From: Alligator mississippiensis
Taxonomy: Eukaryota; Chordata; Crocodylia; Alligatoridae
Reading direction: 5' to 3'
DNA length: 64,000 bases
NCBI RefSeq assembly: GCF_030867095.1
Contig: NC_081830.1
Location: forward strand, 38,812,781 to 38,876,780
A program made the translations under genes and the position numbers. Of the stretch, positions 22,838-33,712 are shown piece by piece; positions within the stretch are counted from its first letter, which is position 1; each line of letters begins with the position of its first letter. The notes under the pieces are model-generated. The model was given only the letters and a program-made list of their open reading frames with translations, was not told the origin of the DNA and did not search any database.

Positions 22838-23481
22838 TGGGCACATCTACACGTGCAATTAATGTGCATGAATAAACTCCGGGACATATTGCTCTGGAGT
22901 TTTTTGCTTCTGGACACACTGTTTGAATGTGGGGCATATTGCTCCAGAGCTTATTTGTGTGCAGCACATGGAGCCCAGCCAGAGCAGCCCTGGGCTGGCA
23001 GGGCACACAGGGGGTCAGCCAGCCTGCCCGGGGCTGCTCTGACCTGGCTCCAATGTGCCAGGTGGGGAGGGACTGGCTGAGGCACAAAGGTGCTTCAGCA
23101 TAGGGCTAGCCACCAAGTAGACCCCAATCTGAAGCACCCTTGTCCCCCAGCTACTTCCCCCCTGCAGCACATGGAGCCCTACTGGAGCAGCCAGCCCAGG
23201 ACTGCTCCGGTGAGGCTCCACATGCTATGGAGTGGCTGCCTGCTGGCTCACTCCACGCTAAAGCACCCTCATGCCCCAGCCAGTCCCATCACTGTCTACA
23301 TAAGCACTGCAGTGCACAAAATAATGCCGCCTCAGGGTAGTACTTGCGTTTAGCCAGACTACCCTGTGGCGGCGTTTATTAGTCTACTATGACCTAGTAT
23401 AGTGACATATGTAGACAGTGACATTTTATGGCAGAGCTAATTAGTCAGCTCCTCAGTAAGCCTCTGGTGTAGACAAGCCCA
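22838..23481. mobile_element. Non-autonomous terminal-repeat element
   Basis: The left end TGGGCACATCTACACGTGC and the right end, reverse-complemented TGGGCTTGTCTACACCAGAG, share 12 of the first 15 bases. The GGGC..GTCTACAC type of end is common among reptile DNA transposons. The interior is GC-rich in the middle (CAGCC-rich) and AT-rich at the sides. No clear target duplication was found. Confidence 0.6.
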
Positions 23482-24010
23482 CTGTCATCTTAATTTGGGC
23501 CTAAATTCATATAATATTTTGGTAATGCCTCATAGTTGAGGATCATTGTCTTCCATGACAATGATCTTGCTTTATCTGTGGGTCTGAAGATAGCTGATGA
23601 GGCCAATTGACAGACTTTTGCCTAAATGTACATGTCAGAAGAAACTTTTACATAAGCTATGGTCAGTGTCCCCAGTATTATCTTAACATTCCTAGTAGAG
23701 AGCTGCACTCAAGCAAACTAAAGCCCTTCTCTACAGACAGACCATGTGGATTGCCTAAGGCAAGGGGTGTCTTGAATCTAAAAATGGTGAGAATCACTGG
23801 TATATGGGAAAGACTCTGATTATGATGCTGTCCAGTGGCCCTGTATTTGCTTTTAGTACTGCAGCTGTTCTCAGCCTTTTATATCTTACACCCTCTTCTT
23901 AGAGATTAGGATTCCCTTTCACTTGATAAATGCAGGATAGGATGGCAAGTCATGACCCGTAGGTGGAGCATGTTTGGGCTCCTGCACTAAGAGGACATTC
24001 ATCCCAGAGG
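23482..24010. other. Unassigned intergenic sequence
   Basis: Includes a short inverted repeat GATCATTGTC / GACAATGATC near 23540-23568. Nothing else is seen. Confidence 0.4.
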
Positions 24011-24889
24011 GGCTATGATCATTGGGTAGAAGAAGGAAGAACAGCAATTCAGCAGCAAGTTTATCCACACAGGGTGCGCCTACATGAGACACTTTACTGT
24101 GCAGTAGAGCAGTTTACTGTGTAGTTAGCATGCACGTCTACACATGCACATGCTTACTGTGCAGTAAACTGCTCTAATTGCAAGTAAATTTGCTACCTGC
24201 AAATGCAAGTAGCAGATTTACTTGTGACTAGTTACTGTGCAGTAGCGCTTATATAGATGCCTGATCAGAACCAAATCTGCTCCCAATAAGCCAGCTAGCG
24301 GGGAGCGGAAGATTGCTCCCTGCCCTGGGGAACTACCTGTTTCCAGGGAGGGCTCCAACACTGGAGCCTGGGTGGGAACTGTTAGGGTGACAATATTTGG
24401 ATCTTAGAGAGCGCTGGATTTGCAGCTGAATACAAGGCATGGCCTGTGGCCTAGCAAAGCTGTTGGCCACAAGGCAAAATGATAGCTAAGCCAGCCATTT
24501 GCTTATGCTAAGTAACCATTTTAACTGTGTCAACCATTTTTTCTGGAAAAAGCAGCAATTAAGTCTGTGTGCTGTGAACCAGCTACAGTAAGGAACGAGA
24601 TAAGATACAGGGGTCCAAAAAAAGGTGGAAGATGGTACAATCTGAGACAGAAAAACAGACTGGAATGTGAAAAACAACATGTAATTGGTAACAGAATCCA
24701 AGATGAACATATGCAAAAAGGTGAATGGTGATTGGTGAAGAAGCCTCTAGAAGCTTCCAGGTTTTGGTCAAAGTCCACCCATTGACTGAAAGAAGAGGGT
24801 TCATGGCCTTAGACATGCACTCATAGCACAAAGGCATGTAAATGAATGAAATGCATAGGCAATTCCATGTTAATGAAGCAAACAGTAAA
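24011..24889 (+). repeat. 879-bp direct duplication, copy 2
   Basis: Partner of 13894-14772, 10.1 kb away in the same orientation. Here the LTR continues past the duplicated part, so this is the more complete copy and probably closer to the source. Confidence 0.92.
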
Positions 24890-25175
24890 TAGAGGCCGAA
24901 GATGGGAAGAGAAATGGGTGGAATAGAAGGTAGGACGAAGGAGTGAATGTTAATGAGTGTAAAACAAAGTGTATAAATGTAGGATGAACCTATTGTTCAG
25001 GGCAGAACGCCGTCTCTTATGGCTAAGCTGTCTCCATTCTGAATAAAGCTGTTGTGAGTAATATGTGCTGGTGTTTGCTCCCTGCTCTGCTCTGGCTAAT
25101 TAGTAACAGGATCCATGGGTAATTGGACCATCGTCTCCCTAGTCATTGGGTGCCGTGTGGAGTCAGGGTCTAACA
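24380..25175 (+). mobile_element. Retroviral LTR fossil, complete (796 bp)
   Basis: It starts TGTTAG and ends CTAACA, the usual TG...CA inverted termini. Inside are TATAAA at 24972 and AATAAA at 25042, correctly ordered for U3, R and U5. It is followed after three bases by a primer-binding site, so this is a 5' LTR. No matching 3' LTR is seen in the window. This is an endogenous retrovirus remnant. Class is not certain from the LTR alone; a tRNA-Ser primer is known from some mammalian class III (HERV-S-like) elements. Confidence 0.85.
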
Positions 25176-25178
25176 TCT

Positions 25179-25196
25179 TGGCATAGTCGATAGGAT
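25179..25196 (+). other. Primer-binding site, tRNA-Ser type
   Basis: TGGCATAGTCGATAGGAT resembles the complement of the 3' end of tRNA-Ser (TGGCGTAGTCGGCAGGAT) at 15-16 of 18 positions. It lies three bases after the LTR end, the standard position. Confidence 0.75.
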
Positions 25197-25641
25197 TCAA
25201 CACACATTTGGAGGGGACTGACCATCCCGATCCTACCAGGGTAAGACCTAGCAGGTGTACTGGGTTCTCTTGGGCCTGGGTCTCCTCGAGTGTACTAGGT
25301 TCTCTTGGACCATCTCAGCTATCGTACCCCATCTTTTACCTTTCCCCAGTAGCATGGCAGCAGGTTTAGAGGCTTTTCCTCTTTGTGTGTGGGGTCAGGG
25401 TGACCTCAGTGGTTTTTTTGTGAGTTGGGTTAAACGGAATGGGGGTCCACTGCAGGGGCCCCAGAAGAGTCTGTCTAGCCTGGCTTGGATTGCAGCCTGG
25501 AGTTGGGTCGAAGGATCTTTAAATAAAGCAACTGCCCTCCAGGCTTTAGCTTGGAGTGTTCAAGATTTCACCTCCAAACTGCTGACACCTAAGCCAGAAT
25601 GCCTCAGAGTGAAGCTTGAATTCTGGCCAGATGTACCTTAA
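25197..25641 (+). mobile_element. Retroviral leader / start of internal region, fossil
   Basis: Sequence directly downstream of the primer-binding site. Open reading capacity from 25255 shows no recognisable gag motif. The end of the element cannot be placed; the A- and purine-rich sequence up to about 27.7 kb may belong to it, but I cannot support that. Confidence 0.45.
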
Positions 25642-28600
25642 CTCTGATGACAGCCTAGGATAAGTACATATAGAATTGTTTAATTGTTTGTCTTGTTGCT
25701 CTTTTGTTCTTGCTCTGTATCAACAAATTCACCAATTATCAACTGGCAGGTATTGTGGTCAGTTTGAGGGTTGTATCTGTCCAAAACAGAGGTATAGGTA
25801 CTGGGTCCAAAACCAGTCCAACAATTGGCAACTTCATCAGGACACAAGAGTAGTACCTGACCAATCAGAACATTTGTTCATGCAGGGTGATTTGTATTAG
25901 AAGGGTTAACTGAAACCTGTAGCAAGGTAGAGTTATATAGGAAGTAACTAAAGTTATAAGTATTGTGCAGGAGATTTTGTTTGTTACTGATAACCAAGAA
26001 ACGTTGTATGTCCAGGTCAGGCAGAGTAGTGGACATGAGTATATGCTGTAGTCCACTTGGAATTAAGTAAGAACCTCCTGTTGTGTTTACAATAGGAAGC
26101 TAGATAGCAAAGAGAGTCATCTCTCTGCTAGAAAGGCTGTATGAATGAACAGGGTTCCTTAACTCTAAGGTCCCTGGGAGAAAATAATTACAGCTGTCTG
26201 CAGAGAAAAGACAAAAGCAGGTGCATGTTTGCTGTGAAGTTTGTAAAGTGTAAGTTACCGGTACAAGTTATAACAAGATAAAGTGTTATATAAGCAGTAC
26301 AGCTTCACAAATGATCAAAAACAGTTAGGAAATGTAAAAGAGACACTCTAGAATCCCATATGTATCACAAAACAGAAGCAAAGTAGCACAGAAAGAAACA
26401 AGGTATGTTACTAAACATCTGTTCAAGCAGTGGCAGAGAATTTGTGATTAGAAGTGAGAGGAGAAACTTGGTTCTCTCCCCCCTGCTTCTCCAGGAACAG
26501 TAAAGAACCTAAAAGAGATAAAGATTATTAACAGCTGTGCAAACAGAAATCAGTGCTCAGAATTAATTTGAGTTACTCTGAGCAGGGAAAAAGGAGTAAG
26601 TTTATCAGAGGCATGTTTTGTTTTTTCTCTGCAGAGGCATAGTTTAAAAGTTTCTTTTTGGGATAGGAAGAGTTTTCTTGAAGGGATTATGTGTAGTGTG
26701 TAATTTGTCACCCACTGTCTTTTGGGGGAACTTTCTTAGTCCTAAAGTGAAGCTTGCTCGATTGTACAGCTGTAAAAGAGGAAAATTTGATGAATGAATT
26801 AGTTTACAAAGAGCCACTGATAAAAATGAATTGTGAAGCCTGTAGCCCAAAAAAAGTTATGGTTAAGATCTGTTAAGGAAAGAAAAACTAAAAGTTAAGT
26901 GAAACCTAAAAAAAATGTTAGGATTCTAGAAAGTTGTTGGAGAGAGAAAAAGAGAAAAATCTAATAAAGAGTCTGCAAGACCTTAAAAGACCAAGTAATC
27001 TGGCAGTCCAGAAAAGGGGCACAGAGAAAAAATCAATGTTAGAGCTGCCGGAGTCAAGAGCCTGCAATCTCAACTGACCTGAGGCAGGGCCAAAAAGCCC
27101 AAAAGTCAGAGACTGTGCCCATAAAAAGTAAAAGAAAGTCAAAGCAGGAAAGTGAAAAAGTTTAATCCTAAGTATGACCTGAAACTGCCACCCTCCTAGG
27201 TGTAGTCAGTATAGTAAAGCTACCTGTAGCAAGGCAAGCTCTGCAAAATGCTGCACAATGACCACCCTAGGGAATAGGCAAAAGCAAATATAAAGTGCCT
27301 TAAAACCCTAGCTCCCACCTCTGGGTGAGTTATTCATTAACAAAAAGCTAAGGGGTGCATACTCCAACAAAAAAACCCTTGATGCAAGCAACAAAAAAGA
27401 GGTGTGTGGCATAAAACGCCTGCCACTTTAAGAGAAAAACACTGCTGTAAAAGCAACCTCTGCAAGGTGCAAAGAGGATAATTTTTTGAATAAGTGCCAA
27501 CCTGGCTATAAGCCAAGCCAGCCACAAGTGTGTGATCTTAAGAATAAACTAACCAAAAGGGGTGAGCCCCTCCCTTTTGTTCTTGTATTTTACAGGATTA
27601 AATCATCACTGAAGAAGTTTGCTGAGTACAAAAAAAAAAAATCAAGCTTGACTGTGTTGTGTAGTAATTGTGTTTTACTAAGTTTATAAAATGCTGTTAT
27701 TATAAGTAATTTTAATGTCAACTATGCTAAACTATGAAAAGTAAATAAAAAATTTTGATAAGCATAGAATACCTAAAAGTGGCTACAAAACTGATACGTC
27801 GTGCAAAGCATCACCTCCATGACCTCACAGAGTTCATCCATGTCAAAGATCAAGAAGGCTACTGAAATGTTTGTTTTATTTTCATCCTTTTGTTTCCTCC
27901 CCCCACCCCTTGTTTTTATATATATATGCTGAATTTATAGATACAAAAAAGAGGTAAATCAATTCAGCTGAATATTCATGCCAATGAAAAAGCAAAAAAA
28001 AAAAGCAGTTTGCTGTTATTGCTTCCACTTCCCTGCACATGTAGAAGCCTGCCTAGGAGCATTTATTCATGAGTAAACTGCTCTAATGCATGTGTAGACA
28101 CACCTACAGTCATCTCAAACAGGACCCTTCAGTCAGCGCTACACAAAGATGGAGTTTATAGAATAGAACTGGGTGCTGCTGGTTGCTGGTCTCTTTACAA
28201 GAGTCCCTCCTTGAGTACTTGCTAGCAGAAGAGCTGTTCTGCAGTCACTTCTTCAGCCTCCCACAGGTCTACTTCCAATTAGCTGGTATATCCATAAGGC
28301 AACAGTTCTATTTCCTGGCCCCTCTCCTGTCCCATTCCATCTGACAGAACATACAGAGGCTTCAGTGTATAGAACAAGATAACATCCCTTTAAATAGGTG
28401 GGCAGCCCTTTAATGAGCCTCCCTCTTTTCTGTTGCTGAAGCCCTCCAGGTATGCAGTATATGCAGGCACTTCAGCGCAGAACAGTGGCATGAATCCCTT
28501 GGATTCTGACCCTTCTATGCAAGGGACATTTTTGCTACACCTGAGAACTTCTGCCCCTTCAGGAATGGGGACACAGGACTTGCCCCTTCCCCCTCCAGTG

Positions 28601-30331
28601 TCATAAATCCCAGTGAACTGTGTTTCTACAGCCTCTGTGGTAATTTGGCAAAACTTGGTCCAGGCGGTTTTAGATTAATACAATACCATGCAAGCTATTT
28701 TTGCCTGGTAGTGCTAATTCTGAACTCTCACAAAAGTATGCAGTGTGTGAAAAATAGAAGCAAAGGATAGGCATGTATCAGCTGCTTCGCTGTAATAAAA
28801 TATAAGCAGAGAATAAAGTTATACCAAGTTACTGACAGTTCATCAGTGTAACAAGCATAATGAAATCCATACTAGGCAGGCTGCTAAGATCATCATCTTC
28901 TCTCTTGTAGACCAGAAAAATGTAATTTTCTCCTACTCTTCTTGAGGTGAATGAAGCACCCTCCCTGGAGCCTCATCAGAGATCTCTGCTTTACCTACAC
29001 ACAATTCCAGAAAAGCAAGATGCCCTCAGAAAGTGTCTTCCATGGGAATAGGAGCCACATTTGCAGTCCCCAGATGTGTGTATGAATAGACATGAAGCTC
29101 CGTAATTAAGAGTGTTGCAGTAACCCATTGAAGTAGGAGGCAATTTGAATTTCTTACTCACAGTTCACTGTTGTCTTCGCCCTGCTACCTCACCCACGCA
29201 ATGCTTCAGAGAGCAAGGGCTCTCTTCTGCTTCCCTTAAACTCATGGCATTGTACCATGGTAAAGGCAGTGCAGCGGCTGGGGCGGTGGAAGAGAACTGG
29301 GAATTGTCACTTTGCTGTACATGCACAAATGGCAGAGCAGCATCCTACAAATCTCAGGGGAGGGAGGGAGGCTATATAGAAGGGAACTTCCCAGTTGTGT
29401 CTCCTTGATATTCACTTCATGTTCTCTTGTCTAATTAGCCTTTTCCTCAAAAAAAATGGTAGCTCTTCCTCCTCCCCCAGCATGACAAGCAGAGGCTGGG
29501 CTTTAAGTCCATTTCTTTGGTTTAGAAAGCTCCCAAACAGGATGTGGGTCATTCTTCTTTTGGTTGGCTTTTTGAAGATACTCTCTCCCAAATGATCTTT
29601 TCCTGCCTCAGGTTCCTTGTCTTGTGTAACTAAGTTCCTGAGATGCAGCTGACAATCAATTCTTTGTAGCCTGTTATTTCTACTCTTTAATCTGCTGGGG
29701 TGGCTGCTGTTGAGCAATACAAAGTACCTCCTTCCCTTTTCCCTATGCAGCATTCAGGGCTTGGCAGCCTCAAATGGGGTATGGCTAGGGCCGAGCACAT
29801 TCTCAGTATCTGTCAGCTTAATCGGGCTCAAATGATTGCATTTGGCAAGTACCTTTGCCTCTTGGGGCATGCCAAGATACCAGTTGGCAAGCAAATGAAT
29901 TTGTACTCAGTCATCTGTGTTGGATTTTGGAAACAATGGGAAAATACAATTAGTCTTTCAGGAAAAATATTGTCCATTTTAGTTACTAGCAGTGTTCTGA
30001 CTTTAACAAAAACAGCCTGTGAATTTCATTAAAAAATAAACCCCTTTTATTCAATTTATTTAATGCACTTATTTCATTCTAGTCCAATCAGCCTGGGATG
30101 AGTCTGATCTGCATTGCCAGTGGCACATCTAGGATTATGATAGATGGGTTTTGTCCAGAGGAGCATGAGGAAGGAACAAAATCAGAGCAGGGTGCAAGAG
30201 CTACATTTTAAAGGAAAAGAAGGCTCAGGCTGGTGGGAGATGGGTGGATCTGGCCCAGTCCCTCTGGATCACTCATGCTATGTCATAGGTAGATCAAACC
30301 CCAACCCTTTCCTTCTTGTTTTCACAGCCTG
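25642..30331. other. Unassigned sequence upstream of NEU2
   Basis: The part to about 27750 is purine/A-rich without recognised proteins. 28020-28115 has a fragment of a miniature element (CATGTGTAGAC, AAACTGCTCTAAT). The stretch before 30332 ends in a pyrimidine-rich TTTTCACAG four bases before the NEU2 ATG, which could be the acceptor of a 5' untranslated exon located here. Confidence 0.4.
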
Positions 30332-30532
30332 ATGGCCTTGCTTCCCCTTTTACATCAAGAGACATTGTTCCAAAAGGGACCTTGGAGCTACCGAATTCCA
30401 GCCCTGCTCTATGTGCCACAATCAAGTACCATCCTGGCATTTGCAGAGGAGAGGGAGGATGTGGTGGATGAACATGCCAGGTTGATAGCCATGTACAGAG
30501 GCATGTATGATGCAACTACCCACCATGTTCAG
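30332..30532 (+). CDS. NEU2: Sialidase NEU2, coding exon 1 (residues 1-67)
   Basis: NEU2 is the cytosolic exo-alpha-sialidase (GH33) that removes terminal sialic acid from glycoproteins and gangliosides. This exon encodes 67 residues beginning MALLPLLHQE, closely matching human NEU2 (MASLPVLQKE). It carries the family's YRIP motif with Arg21 of the substrate-binding arginine triad, and Asp46 in DEHARL, the catalytic acid/base. The donor is CAG|GTAATG at 30533, phase 0, the boundary expected from the two-exon mammalian gene. There is no signal peptide or membrane segment, as expected for a cytosolic enzyme. TTTTCACAG just before the ATG suggests splicing from an upstream untranslated exon. The next gene downstream is INPP5D, the same order as in mammals, which separates this from NEU3 and NEU4. 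Confidence 0.96.
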
Positions 30533-31818
30533 GTAATGTTCATATAATTGAAGCGGCTTTCCTTTGAGTTCACCTACTCAAGGACAGTGGGCTTGCTGAG
30601 GGGCTGAGACAGAGGACGGGAAGGGTGAGGATGCCATAGGTTCGGCTGGGGTGAGGCAGGGGAAAGGAAAAGGAGAGTGTGGGCTGGGCTGCTTCTCACC
30701 CCACTGTTGATTCAGGAGATCAGAGAAAAAAAGAGAAGGCCAGTTGGCCTGCAGGCACAAAGGCGGAGAAAAGGCAGGGTATAAGCCTGCTAATCAAGTA
30801 AAATAAGAGGTCTGCAATTATTTGTCCTGGGAGAACGAATTCCTACTTTAAAAAGTGGTTGGGACCTGCTGCACCCCATGCCTGAGTGTAACGGCTGAAT
30901 GGTGTGTGCAGTCTACCACAGTGAATTGACTACCTAAATAATCAGCCATTTAATAGCAGAGAATTTGCTGGAGGCTGATGGTGGGTGACACTCTATTTAT
31001 AATTATTTTTAGCAATTGCAAATGCATTACTTTTTTAAAAATCATTCCATCTCTCTCCTCTAATCTTTCATACATGGCTTGTTAGACTGTAAACTCTTCA
31101 GGGAGGGCTGTCTCTGCCTGGGAGGACTGCAGTATAAATATTCATTTATAATAATGCTTCATGTAACCTCAAAATAATTCAGTTAGATAGGACTCAGCTG
31201 GTCATTAGGAGACTCACTAGTTTCTGTCTGTGTGCTGAGGCTTATTAAAAAATAAAATATAAAAATACACCAAAGAAGATCTTGGTTAAGTGTACTAAGT
31301 AAAGACATTGGCAAAAAATGAGCAATCAGAAAGTCATTACATAAACATTAATTTGCATAATCTTATTCGAAAAGCCAAGAGCTTCTATTACAATTTCATT
31401 CTGAGCCAGAAGGTTGGTAATAATTTTCTAGTTGCAGCACAGCTAGTATAAACATGGCTGTACTGTGTGATATAAAACTTAAGCAAAAGAAAGACAGTTA
31501 GACAGAAAGGTGCATCCCATCTCTGCTACTGACTTGCTATATGACTAGACAGGCTGGTGTAACTGGGTGTTGGGTACCTCATTCCTTATACACAGACATC
31601 TCAGTAACTTCAGTGAGATGTCTGGGTCCCTTGGACCCATGAAAAGCAGGCTACTTTATTAAGTTTTCTAAGTAATACAGAGGGTCAATGGCAACACTGA
31701 GGATAGACCAATGCCCTGATCTCTGTCTCTCGTTTCTAGTCTGTATCTATAATTAGAGTATGATTTATTTTAACTATGTGTTCCTGTCTTGTCCCCCTTT
31801 CATACTCACACGTGGCAG

Positions 31819-32760
31819 TGGAACAAAATGGAGACCATTCTCAGTGCTCAGCTGGAGGGGCACCAATCCATGAACCCATGTCCAGTGTATGATAAGGTTA
31901 CTGGGACCCTTTTCCTGTTCTTTATAGCCATCCCAGGAAAGATCTCTGAAATGCACCAGATCAAAACAAAAACCAACCTGGTACACTTGTGCCATGTCAC
32001 GAGCACTGACAGTGGATGCACCTGGAGCTCAGCCAAGGATCTCACTAACTCTGTGATTAACACCACACACAAGGAGTGGGCCACTTTTGCAGTGGGACCT
32101 GGCCATGGTCTGCAGTTGTCCAATGAGTCGCAAAATCTAGTGATTCCTGCCTATGCCTATCGAATACTTGACCCTGGGAAAACACCCTCCCCCCACGCCT
32201 TCTGCTTTGTCAGTTCTGACCATGGAAAGACCTGGACACTGGGGAATTTTGTGGAGGAGAGTGCAGTGGAGTGCCAGGTCACAGAAGTGCACATCAGTGG
32301 AGAGAGAGTGCTGTACTGCAATGCTAGAAGCAGCCGAGGTGCCAGAGTCCAGGCTGTGAGCTACAACCATGGGGTGGATTTTGAAAGTGGTCAGCGGATA
32401 GCAAAGCTGGTGGAACCTCCCCATGGCTGTCACGGGAGTGTTACAGCCTTTCCGTGTCCCACTGATGAGAAGTCAGGGTGTCAAGACAGCTGGGTGCTCT
32501 ATACTCATCCAACAGACCCCACTGGACGGAGAGACTTAGGAGTGTATCTCAACAAGTGTCCCTTAGATCCAGCAACCTGGACAGAACCCAGCATCATCTG
32601 TAAGGGTTTATGTGCTTACTCAGATATGCAGTACCTGGGCCAGGGTCCAGATGGCTCACCCTTGTTCTGCTGCCTCTTTGAGTTTGGCACCAAATTGCAA
32701 TGTGAGAAGATAGTCTTCCTCATGTTCACGCTGAAACAAGTTTTTCCAGCACAGTGCTGA
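31819..32760 (+). CDS. NEU2: Sialidase NEU2, coding exon 2 (residues 68-380)
   Basis: The acceptor GTGGCAG precedes 31819; the exon then runs 313 codons to a TGA, giving a 380-residue protein, the same length as human NEU2. Two Asp boxes are visible (STDSGCTW around 129-136 and SSDHGKTW around 199-206), each a turn of the six-bladed propeller. The remaining catalytic residues fall at human numbering: Glu218 (VECQVTEV), Arg237 (CNAR), Arg304 (GRRDLG), nucleophile Tyr334 (CAYSD) and Glu355 (LFEFG). The block HQSMNPCPVYD and the C-terminus EKIVFLMFTLKQVFPA are near-identical to mammals. No frameshift or stop occurs, so the gene looks functional. The intron is 1286 bp. Confidence 0.97.
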   Translation, partial: WNKMETILSAQLEGHQSMNPCPVYDKVTGTLFLFFIAIPGKISEMHQIKTKTNLVHLCHVTSTDSGCTWSSAKDLTNSVINTTHKEWATFAVGPGHGLQLSNESQNLVIPAYAYRILDPGKTPSPHAFCFVSSDHGKTWTLGNFVEESAVECQVTEVHISGERVLYCNARSSRGARVQAVSYNHGVDFESGQRIAKLVEPPHGCHGSVTAFPCPTDEKSGCQDSWVLYTHPTDPTGRRDLGVYLNKCPLDPATWTEPSIICKGLCAYSDMQYLGQGPDGSPLFCCLFEFGTKLQCEKIVFLMFTLKQVFPAQC

Positions 32761-33706
32761 GCCCCAGCTGACAAACCTTTCAGTACCCATCTGTAAGTCA
32801 CCTTAGTTGATTCTCAATTTAACTTCTACTTGTCTGTCAGCAAAAGGCCTATATTTTCTGACTTCATCCTGCTCTTATTGCCGTAGTGTTGCATGCATAG
32901 GTGACAATATTTATTAAATTTATTGGAAATAGGTTTGTGTTTTTCTCCTTTTTTTCTTTTTACATGTTCTTTCCTCAACTGTTTCCAATCAGGCTGCCAT
33001 GTACTGCAAGCAAATGTGATTTTTGGGTGGCACCTTTCACATTTCACACTGACTGTTTCCTAGAGAAATTTAGTGGTAGGCAAGGGGTTACGTGAGCACA
33101 CATAGCAGCCATTTCATGCTCACCAGTACTTAGATAGGCTGCCTGAGATGTTTTTCCATCAAGTGCAGCGCTGGAAAGGATATCATTGTTATTCCCCACA
33201 TTTTGGAGGCATGTCATCATTACCTTCACAAAACACCTTTGCCCCTGAAATCTTCTCTTTCTGCTTAGAAATGTTTAGAAGCTCTTTTTGATCTTTTAAC
33301 CTTCCTGCTCTCTCAGCTTGAGGGAAGCCAAGATGCTGTGGTCAAATTGCTCTCTTATGTCATAATTTTGTAGCTTTTTTCATCTTTATCCATCGTATTT
33401 AATTCAGGATAGTCCTCTTAGAATACCCAAACTTCTTGGACCTGTGACCCCTCACCTTCCCTTTGATGCATCTGTTCCTCCCATCTTGCTTTCCTTGCTT
33501 TCTCTTGCATTGTGTGATTCAGCTGTCTGAGGTAGAACTGCAGTCAGGCCCAGTAAGCTTTGTCACTAGGGTGAATGTCAAATTTATTGTCTGGAAAGGA
33601 GAGACAGGAATATCTTATTAATACCAGGAGTAGGCCATGAAATTGTCTCTCTATCCAAGTCTGGAGACTGCTTAAAAGTCTAGCAAGAGAGCCTGACTGT
33701 CATTGT

Positions 33707-33712
33707 AATAAA
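33707..33712 (+). terminator. Possible NEU2 polyadenylation signal
   Basis: AATAAA lies 947 bp after the stop codon, followed by a TGTCTCTGGTGTG-type GT-rich stretch. It is a common motif, so the link to NEU2 is only positional. Confidence 0.3.

Noticed and set aside
25642-27750. Continuation of the retrovirus internal region
   Set aside because: Purine-rich and possibly viral by position, but no protein motif or 3' LTR is visible, so I left it unassigned.
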